64,000 nt of DNA from Amborella trichopoda (GCF_000471905.2 NW_006499207.1:4316427-4380426); one strand, 5' to 3'; positions 44,408-56,496 are shown, counted from the stretch's first letter. Program-made: numbers and translations. The notes: generated from the sequence alone by a model not told the origin.

Positions 44408-45553
44408 CACACTGACCGTTTCTTCGAGGGGGTTAATCTCTTGTGCGGTCGAGAATTTGCGTACCCATCTGACTGGGTGCAGCAAATCGGTTAGTAGGGG
44501 TTCAGCATGCCCCTTCTAAGCTTGAGACTTGTATGCTGATCAGGTCAGGACCGATTCGCAATAGTCTTGGGACTGTAGGGACTGCAAGGTTGAGTCATCT
44601 CCTATGACATTGACAACTATGCAGAATTCTGGCTCTTCCACCTAAGGTTTTGTTGTGGTTTGTAGTGGATAAAAGGGGTTCTCGGCCAGAGGATCAGCAG
44701 AATTGCTTGCCCTTAGTGCCTTGGGTTCTTCTCTCGACACTATTCGCACACCTCGGTCATGTTTGGCTCTCAGGCCCTGGTATACTTCCCTCTAGAATCG
44801 AGACCAAGACTATGATTGTGAATAACCGTCTTTCTTCAAACATGACAGGGCCATCTCCATGAGGTGCGGCAAGGGATGAGAGCCAGAAACAGGAGTCAGC
44901 TCGGACTTCTGTCTTGGCTTGGGGAGAGACGGGGGATAGAAGACCTCATCACCCAAAGGAGCCTTGTCCCGAGCTCTTTTGTGAGCTCCAAAGGTCGGGC
45001 CGATCTGAAGAGGGTACTCTTAGGAAAGGCCTTGGAGTACCAGGTCTTGAGTGGTTATACAGGGGAGAAGGTATGAATAGGGGAGGACACAACTGCCAAT
45101 GACCTTTCGGTCAGGAGCTCGGAGTCGTCCAAGGGGGCAGCCCGTGTGTGCTACGTGTAGAGGGGTTCCGGTGACATAGGGATTAACTCGGGCTCGAACA
45201 ATCGGTCGAGCCTTAGGAGGTCGAGGATTGTGAGCATGTGCTTGTGTGGGAACGGCCTTGTGACCATCTCTCACAAAAGTGAGCAGGCATGTGCTGAGAG
45301 GGACGACTAGGGGGTTGTCTCTCGTGTGCTCAGGTAAACACAACCATAAGGCTGCCCCAAGCAATGCGATGCATATGCAACAGATATACAATGTCAGGTT
45401 CAAGGAGACCCGAACTCGCACAGAGTGAGCAGGCATGTGCTGGGAGGGATGATGAGGGGGTTGTCTCTCGTGTGCTCGGGTAAACGCAGCCATAAGGCTG
45501 CCCCGAGCAGTGCGATGCATATGCAACAGATATATAGTGTCAGGTTCAAGGAG
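44408..45553 (-). other. T3 leader
   Basis: Untranslated leader homologous to 5902-7460 of T1. It ends abruptly against the partial 5' LTR, and no primer site is seen. Its last 280 bp form a tandem duplication. Confidence 0.6.
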
Positions 45554-45556
45554 ACC
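45279..45556. repeat. 146-bp tandem duplication at leader/LTR junction of T3
   Basis: gtgagcaggcatgtgctgag starts at 45279 and again (gtgagcaggcatgtgctggg) at 45425. Both copies run to ggttcaaggagacccga. The two differ by scattered substitutions, so the duplication is not recent. Confidence 0.88.
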
Positions 45557-46569
45557 CGAGAAAACGTGCGACCTTAGATTCAGGATTCAGCCCATTTCTC
45601 AGTGCTTTTAGCTAATTTCTTTGTCATAGCATGATGAGCAAGTTGCCAAAAAGAACGGCTCGATTTGGTGCTCGGACGTCTGTTTTACAAATTGGGAAAC
45701 TTTTCCCGGAATTTGGATCTCGTTGGTCCCTGAATTCTGAAGAATCCAACTATCCACCATGCGCGAGGTTTAACCCAGAGGAATCTCTCTACCTTGTGGC
45801 TGTAACGAGTTTGATCTTGCGTTGATCCGATGTGCGAGCTCTGTGATGTGGGCATTTGATAGAGAGGATATGTTGCTGAAAATTTCCTACTACTTTTGAA
45901 AATTTTCGGCGAACTTCTCTCTTCGATTTCTCTTGGCTCGAGTCACTTTATCACGCGTGCCGCATATCAAATCAATCTGGTCGACGAGACGAACTGCTCC
46001 CAAAATTTGGGCTCGATCTGACCGGGGATGAGGAAGATATGACCATGAAACGTTTTCCACCGAAATGGTGAAGCACAGTTTACCTTAATGGAAACTGGTT
46101 CACTGAGGGCTCCCCATAATAGTGTACGACCTACCTATTTTGGGTAATTTGGCCATAACTTGCTCCAAAAGCATCCAAATGCCTGAAAATTTATACCCAG
46201 GGGTTTTTTAATGTTCTAAATCCAACGGCGATGGTCTGGAGTTTGATGCTCTGATAATGGTGTTGTAGTTCAGGGTCCATTTTCAGTATGAAAGAGGTGG
46301 AATTTCCCAAAACTGTTTTATTATATGCACTGCCTTAAACTCGTTCAATCGCGACAAAACTTGGCAGGTATTTTTAGGAGACTCTTAGACACAATCTTGA
46401 ACCTTCTCAGGCCATTCTGAGACTGTCAAAAACTTTCTCTTCTTGATCAGGGCTTATTATCTTGTGGCTCCCGTAGTCCACATGCTTTTTGGTACCTGCG
46501 TACCTAGGTCGTGAAATGCTACCTCCTTATACGCATTGGGATACAGGTGGTGAAAAATACCTTCAAACA
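45554..46569 (-). repeat. Partial 5' LTR of T3
   Basis: Only the first roughly 1 kb (U3 side) of the LTR is kept. It aligns along its length with 31449-32492 of the 3' LTR. In an 86-base stretch from gaaaacgtgc (45556) to gcaagttgc I count 13 differences, 11 of them transitions. Its outer end ccttcaaaca at 46569 is followed by the target duplication GTTCT. Confidence 0.85.
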
Positions 46570-46574
46570 GTTCT
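46570..46574. repeat. Target-site duplication GTTCT, right copy (T3)
   Basis: Matches GTTCT at 28693-28697, and chromovirus gag resumes right after it. Confidence 0.9.
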
Positions 46575-47556
46575 CTCCATTAGTAGACCTCGCTATAAAG
46601 ATTCAGAGAGATTGCGAGGAGTTTCGATTGAGGAAGGAGGGGAAAGTGAGGTATGCACCATTTGGAAGTTTTGGAAAGAAGACTTGGTCGCCTCTTAGGA
46701 AAGATTTTAGGGGAAGAGCAAATCAGGGTAGCACGAAAACTCAAAAGACCTTTCTAGGTGATGTGAGGAATAACCGACGCTTGGCCTGTTCATATTGTGG
46801 GTCAAACAATAACTGTACGATTGAGGGCTACAGGAATTCGGAAGCGTGCTATCAATGTGGCAAGCCTGGCCACTTAATCAAGAACTATCCGGTGACGAAG
46901 CCCGTAGACAAGCCAAAGATTCAAGGTCGGGTATTTGCACTTACAGAGCATGAAGCTAAGGCGTCCACTTCAATAATTAAAGGTACGCTGCTTGTTTGTG
47001 GTAGAGAAGCTAAAATCTTAATTGGCTTTGGTTCCCCTCACTCTTTTGTTGCACCTCATTTTACTTGTCATCCAAATATTGAAGCTTCATTTCTTGACTA
47101 TACCTTAGTAGTGTGCACACCTGTGGGGGATTCTATGGAAACTAATAGGGCGTACAAACAATGTGAGGATTTACTAGAGAGGTGTGTCTTGCCCATATAT
47201 CTAATACTTTTATATATTTAGGATTTTGATGTTATTCTGGGCATGGACTGGTTGTCCACACACCGTGCTACTGTTAATTGTTATGATAAAATCGTGACTT
47301 TTAGGCGCCTTAACCAACCTGAGCTGCACTTTATTGATATCAAGGATACTCCCCCTTGACACTTTATTTCTGCCCTTTAGGCTTCCCGTCTTCTAGCTAA
47401 AAGATGTGTTGGATACTTAACCTATGTAGTAGAGAATCGGGATGTCCAGTCCAAGTAAGAAGAGATACTTGTGGTAAGAGAGTACCCAGCAGTTTTTCCT
47501 AAGGAGTTGACCTCTTTACCTCTAGTGAGGAAAATAGAGTTTCTGATAGATATGGT
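46570..47556 (+). pseudogene. gag-pol: C1 continued: end of gag with zinc knuckle, and protease
   Basis: The chromovirus resumes after T3. Gag C-terminus EEFRLRKEGKVRYAPFG-like sequence leads to a CCHC zinc-knuckle region (CYQCGKPGHLIKN, about 46845), which binds element RNA. The RVP_2-type protease follows: GTLLVCGREAKILIGFG, then PHSFVAPHF, and DFDVILGMDWLSTHRATVNC (about 47225-47280). The last recognisable part, REYPAVFPKELTSLPLVRK, is the lead-in to reverse transcriptase. It ends where the T4 LTR begins. Several breaks. Confidence 0.82.
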
Positions 47557-48868
47557 TTTTTTAACGTATTTTTTAGCACCTTGATCCCTAATTAGGAATA
47601 AGTAAGAAGCAGGTCAATAACGCCTACAAAACTGTGGAAATTCTCGACAATCTCAAAATGGCTCAAGAATTGGTCAAGATCTTCATCAACACTTCAAAAT
47701 ACCACCTGCCAAGTTTTATCATGATCAGACATGTCTAAGGCAATGGACATAAAGAAACAATTTCAACGAAATTGGTCTCTAGCACCCTGAAATGGACCCT
47801 GTAACTAGAGCCATACTTTTGGTATGTCAAACAGCTATAGGACCACTTTCATTAGATCCGTCATGGTCGAAAACCCTTATGGGTCAAGATTTAGCTTAAT
47901 CAGACACTCCAAGACAAAGTTATGGGTAAAATACTGAAAAAGGGTAGGCCACACACTATTCCCGTGTGGCCTCACTCCATCAAAACACCATTAAAAGTGG
48001 TTGTTTTTACATTCATAGGCAGTAACTTTTGGGGTTTATAATTTACTCATTCCAAGTGGAATCGCTCCCAAATTTGGTGAGCATGTTCGTCTCATCATGA
48101 CGAGCAATTCGATACGTGGTACATCCCATGATGATGCCCGAGCAAAGAAAAAAACTAAATGAAAGTCGCTGATCCGTGAAAGAAGTTGCAGAAACTTCAA
48201 CAGTAGCATGCCTCGTTCGAGCAGCCAGATCATGACGCTCGCATACCCGATCCGCACGAAACCAATTGCATTATGTGCGTGAGGTCCGAGCTATCTTTGG
48301 TCTGAACTTCGCCTAAGATGAACAGTTGGATTTCACATACGAAGGCCTCAAAGATGCTATAAATTCCAGCCGTCAGATTTCAAGATTCCGGCAAAAAACT
48401 TAAGACGACAAAATCTTCATCCGGACATGAAATCAAGCTACGTTCGTTGCAATATGATTGTGATGGCATGCTTGATCTGATTCAGCGAAGAAATCATGAA
48501 GAAACATTAAAGAACGAGTACACAATTGATCCGAAGTTTTCAAGATTAATCCAAGATTCAAGTCTCATGATCATGGCTCAAAAAAGTGATTCATGGCTCG
48601 AAGTTGGTATCAAAATGATTTCCATGCTGAGCCCTACAAGAAAACAATAATCTTTCGATCAAACGGGCACTAGAACACCCTCGAGTCTGGCGCGGAAGAT
48701 CACGCAAGTTCTCGGGCAGCAACAGGGACTGTTTTGGAATTTCACACATTGTTAGGCATGGGCAAACACAGTCCTTTTGCACCCATTTTTAGAATTTCTT
48801 TAAATTCAATTAAATTGTAATTATCTTCAATTTTAGGTAGTTTTTAGGCATACACCCACGTTTTAGCC

Positions 48869-48884
48869 CAATTCTATATAAACA
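48869..48884 (+). promoter_or_regulatory. LTR promoter TATA box, T4
   Basis: ccaattctatataaacagg, 1.32 kb into the LTR and about 110 bp before the gtgagtacatcttggagaga block that opens the CT-rich leader. It is the best preserved LTR TATA of the four Tat copies. Confidence 0.75.
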
Positions 48885-49379
48885 GGCAATGCTTCAATGT
48901 ACAAAGGACAGATTCATTCTTTTGGATCCATCATTAAAATTTGGATTTCTTGCTTGAGCCTGTGAGTACATCTTGGAGAGAGCGACGAGAGAGAAGAAAA
49001 GGGTCGATACCCTTTAGGCAAGAAACTTTCTCTCTCCTCCCCTCTTTCTCTCTCCTCCCCTCTTTCTCTCTCCTCCCCTCCTCTTACCTCTATCTCTTTC
49101 TCTCTCTTCCTCTCACCTCTATCTCTTTCTCTCTCTTCTTCTCACCTCTATCTCTTTCTCTCTCTTTTTCTCATCTCTCTCTTCATCGTTATCTCTTTAT
49201 CTCTCTTCATCTTTATCTCTTTCCCTCTCTTCTTCTCATTTTTATTTATTTCTCTCTCTTCATCTTTATCTCTTTCTCTCTATTTATCTTTATCTCTTTC
49301 TCTCTCTTTATCTTTATCTCTTTCTCTCTCTTCTTCTCATCTCTATCTCCAATTTTCTTCTTCTCATCTATATCCCTTT

Positions 49380-49850
49380 TCTCTCTCTTCTTCTTTCAAT
49401 CCCAATGTCGAGTGGTTTTTCTCTCTCTTCTTTCATTCCCAACGCTAAGTGGGAGTTTTCTCTCTCCTCTTCCTTCATTCTCATAATAGGATGAATTTCT
49501 CTCTCTTCTCTTCTAATACAATTGGTGAAACCTAGCGTCAGTTGGTTTTCTCTCCTCTTTTGTTAATTAGTGAAGCCTAATAGCAACTAGATTTCTCTCT
49601 CCTCTTCTGCTACAGTTGGTGAAGCCTAACACCAATTGCATCTCCTCTCACTTCTCCTCTGTACAACACAGTCGACGAAGCCTAGTACCGACTGCATCTC
49701 TTCTCTCTTCTCTTCTGTACAACACAGTCGACGAAGCCTAACGCCGACTACGTCTCCTCTCTCTTCTCCTCTGTACAACACAGTTGGTGAAGCCTAGTGT
49801 CGATTGTGTTTTCTCTCTCTTTCTTCTAACACAATTGATAATGCTTAGTC
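49380..49850. repeat. About 55-60 bp minisatellite in T4 LTR
   Basis: Seven or eight units of acagttggtgaagcctaac, then gccgactgcatctcctctc, then tcttctcctctgtacaac. The unique part differs from those of the other Tat LTRs; the CT-rich spacer is shared. Confidence 0.8.
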
Positions 49851-50649
49851 TCAACTGCATCTCCCTTCCCTCTGCCTCTTTTATCCTCCCGTCTCTTCTC
49901 TTCTTTTCTTCTCCCTCCTTCTATTTGTTCCCTTCTTCTCTCACTTCATTATTTCCCCATAACCATCACTCTGCTAGTCTTTCATTTGACTAAGAGGGGT
50001 GGAGGTTAACCTGTCATGGTAGTCTTGTCATCTAGCCATAATGTTGTTGTGTCAAGATTACTTGGTCTGCTTTATTGTCACGATAGACTGACCATCGTGC
50101 CTAGCTAGTCGGTATTGATAATGACATCTAGTAGTGATCCTGTGAGCCGGTCTTAGTTATCGAGCTCGTTTTGCTACCACATCAAGCCAATTATTAACCA
50201 GCTTAGTCACTGTTCCAATCATCTCGCTCAGTCGAACTCTTCTCTCCCCCGTCTTTCTTCTCTTCTTCTTTCTGAAATACGCATGCTTGCGTACATTCAA
50301 TCAAATAGGAAAAGGGTGAGGTCTGACTCACCTGTCTTGTAACCTTTGCCATATATGTGTGTGTGATTGCAGAAAATAGAAGAATACAAGTCAAGGGAGG
50401 TGATTCCGAACCAGTTTTATTACTATTGGGCTTTCTTCATGATCTAAGAGGGTGCCCACACTAGCCAGCTCGAGTAAGTCCCGAACCCACCTTAAATTCC
50501 TCTCTCACCGGTTGATAACACCTATCCTCATTCTCGAACGAGGTTCCTGAGAGAGCGATCTCAAAAATGTCTCCGGTCTTCCCTCGAAGCCGGAGATGCA
50601 TGTCGCCCGATCATCTAGATTCGGAGGGCGAGATTGAGGCACCTAACCA

Positions 50650-50672
50650 ACTTGGAGACTCTACTAAGAACT
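50650..50672 (+). other. Primer binding site region, T4
   Basis: acttggagactctactaag follows the LTR end ctaacca. It is a diverged form of the T1 sequence gcttagcgactccactggg and of the Ogre/Tat tRNA-Arg-type site. Confidence 0.5.
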
Positions 50673-52266
50673 TACTACCCCTTAGTCGGATCATTCTTGT
50701 TTGGCTAGTTTCTTCTTTTATTATCTGCTTTCATTATCTTTCCACATTTTATTATGGCTTACGGGTTCTGTAACCCATTTATCCGAGTCGGGGATTTTCT
50801 TATCCCCGTATTTGAGAGTGTCCCTAGGGAACAAGTTCCTTTGTTTTCGTTCCCGGCCAACCTCTTGAGCAAAGACCTTTTATCTAACTCCCAGGTCTTA
50901 ACCTGTACCGGTGTGAGGAGGGACTTAAAGGTTCCCCACTCCTCATCTCCTTGCTCTGGTGGAAACTCCAAAGAGGCATTCGCAGCACTTATGTTGCCGC
51001 ACACAGCATGCACGTCAATAGCAAGTCGTGTTCTTGAGGTATGCCGGAAGGCTACCCAGATCCTTTCTACAAAAGGCAAGCAATTTGGCATTGCTTCTGT
51101 GGGTCGCCATAAGGCTACCCCCCACATTTCTGCACTACTGGTCTCTATCCCTAGAGGCTCAACACTTCGAGGTGGAAACCTCATGGTCTCCACCCTCACA
51201 CACACCACAAAGCTCGTGGGTCACCCACTCGAGCCACACCTCGATGCAACCCTTCAGTTACCTCGAGACCATATCCAAGATCGAAACTTTCAAGGCCAGG
51301 TCCTGCACACATTACTCATATGCATCTCACTTCTCGAGGCAACACCATTATTACGCCAACCCGAGTACAAAGGAGATGACCTCCTTGTCCTCCTACTCTG
51401 CACACACAAGCGCACCTTGTAAGGGGCTGGCCTACACCTGTTCTCTTACAGACACTTGCTCATAGTTCTCGACCTCTTAAGGCCGGATCACTTGCACGAG
51501 CCCTGTCAGACCCTCAAGTGCCCCGTAATCCTTTTTTAAGGGGTGCACACGCGTCGCCATCTCAGACATCCCCTCGCCCTCGACTCAGGCCTCCGCATGA
51601 GTCAACCCTGCTTCTGTCTGCTCCTTCTTCATTGAGCAAGCACCTTCAGCCTTAGTACTCGAAGATTTTTCCCAAAAGTACCATCCTGAACCAGCCCCGG
51701 CACTTTGGTCGTGTCTCTGAAGCCCACAAGAGAGCTCTGGGCATGGACCTAATGGAAGATCGAGTCCTTCATCCTCCCTGGCTCAAGATGACTCCAATTC
51801 TTGACCCTCATCCATTACCACACCTGATGGAGATAGCTCTCTCTTGTGCAAGAAGGCTGACCAGCCGCGACCTAAGTCGCAGTTTTGACACGAGGTCCAC
51901 AAAACCTCAAGGCTAAACGTGATAGAGGTCTGCACGTTTTGACTGAGGAGGTGACCAAGGCAGTCAAAACAACTAATTCGGACGAACCTCTTCACTTGAA
52001 TCCCTTCTCCCCCTTTAGAAGATGAATCTTGAAGAAGAGCTCCATGAGCCCTGTGCTGTGCTTACCGTCATAGAAAAAGACCCAGCCACTCAGTAGCTAC
52101 GGTCCCAAGACCGTTGAGAACCGGTCGAAATGTGATCGACATACAAGAGTCAAGTTTAGTCAAGGCATGCTGACTCCCTGCTAACCGACCTACCATGTAC
52201 GACTTGTCAAGCTCGCAAACCCTCAGTTACCACTAACATTCACTCCTTAGAGAAACGATTAGCATA
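50673..52266 (+). other. T4 leader
   Basis: 1.6 kb between the primer site and the gag ATG, homologous in reverse complement to 5902-7460 and 44408-45553. An open stretch at 50754-51422 is not conserved in frame with the other copies, so I do not call a gene. Confidence 0.6.
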
Positions 52267-54830
52267 ATGGTCGTAAGAGAGCCTGGTGGTAAGCAGGAAG
52301 AGAGCATGGACAAGTTTGAGGATATGGTGCACACGATAATGGAAAATATCGATCGTATCGATGCTGCACGTCAGTCGACTAACCATGGGGTCAATTCCCA
52401 TCACTCTGATGGTGCACCTCCACGACAGCCCCTTCCTTTTACCTCACAGGACAATTCTTGCCCTCATCCAGTCTCTCAGTCAGATATTGACATTATGGTC
52501 ACTCATAGCCTAAAGAACAAACAAATTTCAGGGCTACAGGGCGCGATGCCTTATCAAAGACCATACCCCTCCTATATTGATCGGGTCCCGTTTCCCTCAG
52601 ATTATAAGAAAGGGAAGTTTCTTTTATTCAACGGAACAACCTCCCTAAACCAGCATATCGCCCACTTCCAGGCAGCATGTTGGGAAACAGCGGTTGATGG
52701 GAGACTTCTTCTCCAACAGTTCGTTGAGACCTAGATGGCCTAGCATTCTAATGGTATGCCCGACTTCCTCCAAACTCCATGCATACATGGGAGGAGATGG
52801 AGAAATTGTTCTATTAATGCTTTTATGAGGATGAGAGAAAGGTTCAAACCATCAAACATCTCACCCTCACTCAAGACCCTGATGAGCCCATGGATCAATT
52901 CATATCAATATGGAGAAACTTGGCTTCTCGCCATCCTAATCCTATGCCTGAGAAGGAAGCAGTCCAAACTTTCATGCGGAACATGCGACCCGAAATCGCT
53001 CTACATGTCGAGGCCTCTAATCCAACCTCCATGTTAGAGTTGATCTTTAAATTAGTTCTCATATAAAGTTTATCACGCCACCATGGTGGGACACAACAAC
53101 CATCTACAAGTTCAGCAAACAACCGGGGCAATGGTAGTTCTCGGAATAACACACAGGCCAAACAGTAAAAGGGGGTAATCAGTGCAGTCGTTATGGTCAT
53201 TGATTCAAAGAAGGCTCCCTCCCAAACTTTGGACCTCTCAAAAGGAGTAAGCAGGTCAAAGGTAACACCCCAAGCTAGCAAGCAACAATAGTCGTACAAT
53301 CGGGTACCTCCACCAGCCAACTTTGATCGGGGTGATTATTTCACCAAGCATATGAACAAGGTCTATCCCTTTGAGAATGAATGGGTCCCTACGTTGTTCC
53401 GATTATTATTGAAACAAAATATGATCCAGCTTCTAAAAACCAGGTTCCCTGAGCAACCTGGTCTTGACACTCAAGCGAATTATTGTGCCTACCATCGGAG
53501 GATCAATCATCCCACAGATGACTGCTACACGCTCAAGGATATTATCGAGGCCCTGATTAAGAAGGGTTAGATAAAGCTTGAAGACTTAAAGAAGGTCTTT
53601 GGGGCAGCCGAGGCCTCCCATGTCGTAACCATCCAAGAGGAAGATGCGATGTCTGTTATCCTCTACGCCTTCTTCATTATAATGCTTCAGGAAGGCATAA
53701 TCACACTAAAGCAGGCAAGGCAACCCTGTCGCCTTGCTAAGGGAACTGAAAATCGTTGGTGCCCGTACCATCAGATAAGAGGTCATCACTTGTCAGAATG
53801 CACAACTTTCCTTGATATATTCGCAAAGAAGATGTAGGAGTGTCAAGAATTTTAAAACCGCCCTGTAAGTGATCCCCAAATCACTTCTCCATCGAGGCAA
53901 GAAGATCTCACAAACCAAGACCTTCCTATCAATGACTCAGACTCTGTGGAGCCCCCGTCTTCCTAGCCATGGATAGTCTACCATGGCCGAAGCAGACTCA
54001 AGTCCTTAAGGCGAGAAGCAGTTCACCAAGCTAGAATTGTTCGCAAGCCCAGCGAGATGAATCAAACATCACCTCACAAAACCAAAAAGAGACGGGCACC
54101 AAGGGTTGTTCACCGAAAAAACAAGACCGCTCAACCCATAGTCGAGCAGGAATTTCTCAGGCCCCTTCCTCCACTACCAACTTTGCTGGACTTTATCTCT
54201 GGCATGATCCTTCTTCCTTCTTCATTTTGTCAAGAAGACGTTCATGTGCCATCTCCCACTCAGCAAACGTCCGATGAGGGTGACGATGTTAAAAGCACTC
54301 CCCAATGATCTAAGCAAGGGAAAGACTTAAAAGACCCCCTGCATCCGTCCAACCCTGGTGATGACGTAAAAAGCTGCCCAGATCAGTCTGAGCAGGGGAA
54401 CGACGTTAAAAGTCCCCCACCTTCTAACCCTCCTCCTCCTTCTCCTCCTACTTCTCATTCTTCCTCGTCTATGTCTCTTGCGGGTACAACCTTGATATGT
54501 CTGGACTTCGAGGCTCTCGATAGAGAACTTGAGGGATCGAACATAACTAAGACGCAACAGAAGCGATTGAGAAAGACCTTGACGCAGGCAGCAGAATTCC
54601 TCACAGCTGTTGATGCCCTGGCAACTAAAGCCAAGGCAGAGCCACCTTCTTCAAAGAAGTGTAAGAATTCGAAGCCAAAGAAACCCCAGTGGACCCCTGG
54701 ACCTGACTTTGAGTAGAAACTGAGGGAATCAAGTGAGCAAAGTTTCTACTCTCAGGAAGCTTGCAACATGATACAAGTCTCTGAAATACCAACCAGCGCG
54801 GGCCAAACACTACAGATAGCTGTTCAAAGA
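52267..54830 (+). pseudogene. gag: gag, T4
   Basis: Starts at ATG 52267 with MVVREPGGKQEESMDKFEDM. The N-terminal part has VSQSDIDIMVTHSLKNKQIS, then PYPSYIDRVPFPSDYKKGKF and LFNGTTSLNQHIAHFQAACW, the family's best conserved capsid-like block (T1 gag has the same order). The core TLTQDPDEPMDQFISIW region and MRNMRPEIALHVEASNPTS follow near 52870-53030. NYCAYHRRINHPTDDCYTLK (53470-53540) is a Cys/His-bearing block shared with T2 and T3. Linkers and DFEALDRELEGSNITKTQQK (54500) close it. The last block EACNMIQVSEI is followed by the RT lead-in, without a protease. Several breaks. Confidence 0.82.
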
Positions 54831-55079
54831 CTGTGTGATTCACATTGGCACACTTCTTGTGCTACAATCATTGAATTTCAAACTCCCTGTAATCTCCAAG
54901 TCGAACTCCTACAGTCCCAGAAACAATCTCTATTTATGGAAGACCCTTCCATTCCTCAATCTAGGGAAGGTGCAGAAATTATAATCCACTCTGGGCCTCT
55001 ATCCGAGGCAAAGATATCATGATCATGGGTCTCTGCATTTGAGGTCGATCCAAAGATCTCTAAAAACAATGATGAAGAG

Positions 55080-56060
55080 TTGCAAGAGGCCCCAAAAGAA
55101 TGGGAAGAAGGTGGTCATGCCACAGCTGACGAACTCGAAGAAATAAATCTCGGAGATGAAGTGGACCCCAGACCCACTTTCATTTCAACGAATATGTCTC
55201 CAGAAGAGAAAATAGATTTCACTACTTTCTTGCGAGAAAACCGAGACTTCTTTGCCTGGCATTATCATGAGAGGCCTGGTTTAGACCCTCAAGTCGTTGT
55301 TCACCATCTCGGCATTGATCCAACTATCAAACCTGTTAAACAGAAATTAAGAAGATTCTGGCTTGATCTTGAAATACAGATAGATGTCGAGATAACTAAA
55401 CTCAGACAAGCAGGTTTTATCCGTGAAGTCAAGTACCCAAAATAGCTAGCAAATGTCATTCCAGTTAAGAAGAAGACCAGTCAGATCAGGGTGTGCATTG
55501 ACTTTCGCGATTTGAATACCCCATGTCCCAAGGATGACTTCCTATTGCCATTCACCGAGATGTTCATCAACTCTACAACTCACTATCAAATATTTTCCTT
55601 CATGGATGAATACTCCAGGTATAATCAGAGAAGGATGGCGCCCGAAGATGAAGAGGCCACTGTATTCCTAACTCTAAAAGGGGTTTTCTGTTACACAATG
55701 ATGCCTTTTGGATTAAAAAATGTTGGCGCCACATACCAAAGAGCAATGATAAAAATTTTCAAAGACATGATGCACAAAGAGGTGGAGTGTTATGTAGATG
55801 ACCTGGTGGTCAAATCTGAAGAGAAGGATGCTCATATGAGAGATCTTGAAAATGTGTTCAAGCGGTTGCGCCTTCATCAACTAAAAATGAACCCGCTAAA
55901 AAGCGCTTTTGGCATGCACTCCAAAAAATTCTTGGGGTTCATCATCAGACATCGAGGGCTTGAAGTTGAGCCAGTTAAGATCAAGGTAATCCAAGAAATG
56001 CAGTCACCAACTACACTTCGAGAATTGCGTTCCCTCCAAGGGTAACTGGCATACATTCGC
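55080..56060 (+). pseudogene. pol: Reverse transcriptase, T4
   Basis: RT region. Lead-in EEINLGDEVDPRPTFISTN, then FFAWHYHERPGLDPQVVVHH and KPVKQKLRRFWLDLEIQIDV. The core has QIRVCIDFRDLNTPCPKDDF, FMDEYSRYNQ, the PFGLKNVGATYQRAM block, and the catalytic ECYVDDLVVKSE (55785-55820), the YVDD form. GFIIRHRGLEVEPVKIK closes the domain, the usual Ty3/Gypsy connection. Homologous to T2 11929-13010 throughout. Fossil. Confidence 0.9.
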
Positions 56061-56069
56061 AGGTCCATC

Positions 56070-56470
56070 TTGAACTGCTCCGATCGTTGTAAACCTTTTA
56101 CACACCTATTAAAGAAAGATATACCATTTATCTATGATGAAGTATGTCAGATAGCCCTTGACGACATCAAGCATTATTTACTTAACCCTTCAGTATTCTC
56201 TACACCAGTATTGGGGAAACCCTTCATTCTATCAGTGACTGCTTTAGATGAGTCACTCGGAGTATTGTTTGCACAAAACAATGAAGAGGGAAAATAGACT
56301 GCGTTATATTACCTCAGCCATAGGATGCAAGGGGCCGAGAAGAATTATCCCCCGATAGAAAAGATGTGTCTGGCCTTGATCTTCGTAGTACAAAAACTTC
56401 GCCACTACTTGCTTGGTCATGAAGTGAAACTTATATCAAAAGTTGATCCAGTAAGGTTTCTCATGTTTTT
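56070..56470 (+). pseudogene. pol: First RNase H, T4
   Basis: KPFTHLLKKDIPFIYDEVCQ, then FILSVTALDESLGVLFAQNN, YYLSHRMQGAEKNYPP-like and EKMCLALIFVVQKLRHYLLG give the Ty3/Gypsy RNase H. Spacing from RT and content match T2 13020-13480. Confidence 0.78.
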
Positions 56471-56496
56471 TAGAATGCCTCGCTAAGTGGGCATTA

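Larger units (their letters stand above)
28698..46569 (-). mobile_element. T3: Tat-lineage element, gag-protease type with antisense PMD reading region
   Basis: A 17.9 kb element inserted in C1 gag with GTTCT on both sides. In element order on the minus strand: part of the 5' LTR (45554-46569), leader (44408-45553), gag (44407 to about 41480), protease (41460-40700), protease-linked tail (to about 40000), the plus-strand PMD reading region (35860-39433), 3' noncoding repeats and the 3' LTR (28698-32492). No reverse transcriptase, RNase H or integrase is visible. LTR ends and gag are shared with T1, T2 and T4. It is broken, with about twenty breaks over all reading regions. The LTR copies differ at 13 of 86 bases over one stretch I aligned, so the insertion is old. 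Confidence 0.88.
47557..50649 (+). repeat. 5' LTR of T4 (3093 bp)
   Basis: Starts ttttttaacgtattttttag, homologous to tgtttgaaggtatttttca in T3, and ends ggcacctaacca at 50649. It has a 1.32 kb U3, TATA at 48874, a CT-rich leader (49020-49380), a minisatellite (49380-49850), the conserved gtcttgtcatctagcc block (50000-50230) and the end region (50380-50649). The U3 is closely parallel to the T2 LTR from 20052. Confidence 0.85.

Noticed and set aside
28698-46569. Captured host PMD gene as an independent locus
   Set aside because: It lies within the LTR and target-duplication limits of T3, and T1 has a homologous stub at the same relative place, so it is a family part.
48941-49486. 181-codon open frame
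   Set aside because: CT-rich leader of the T4 LTR read as Ser/Leu/Phe repeats.
50754-51422. 222-codon open frame before T4 gag
   Set aside because: Leader sequence; the homologous leaders of T1 and T3 do not keep this frame.
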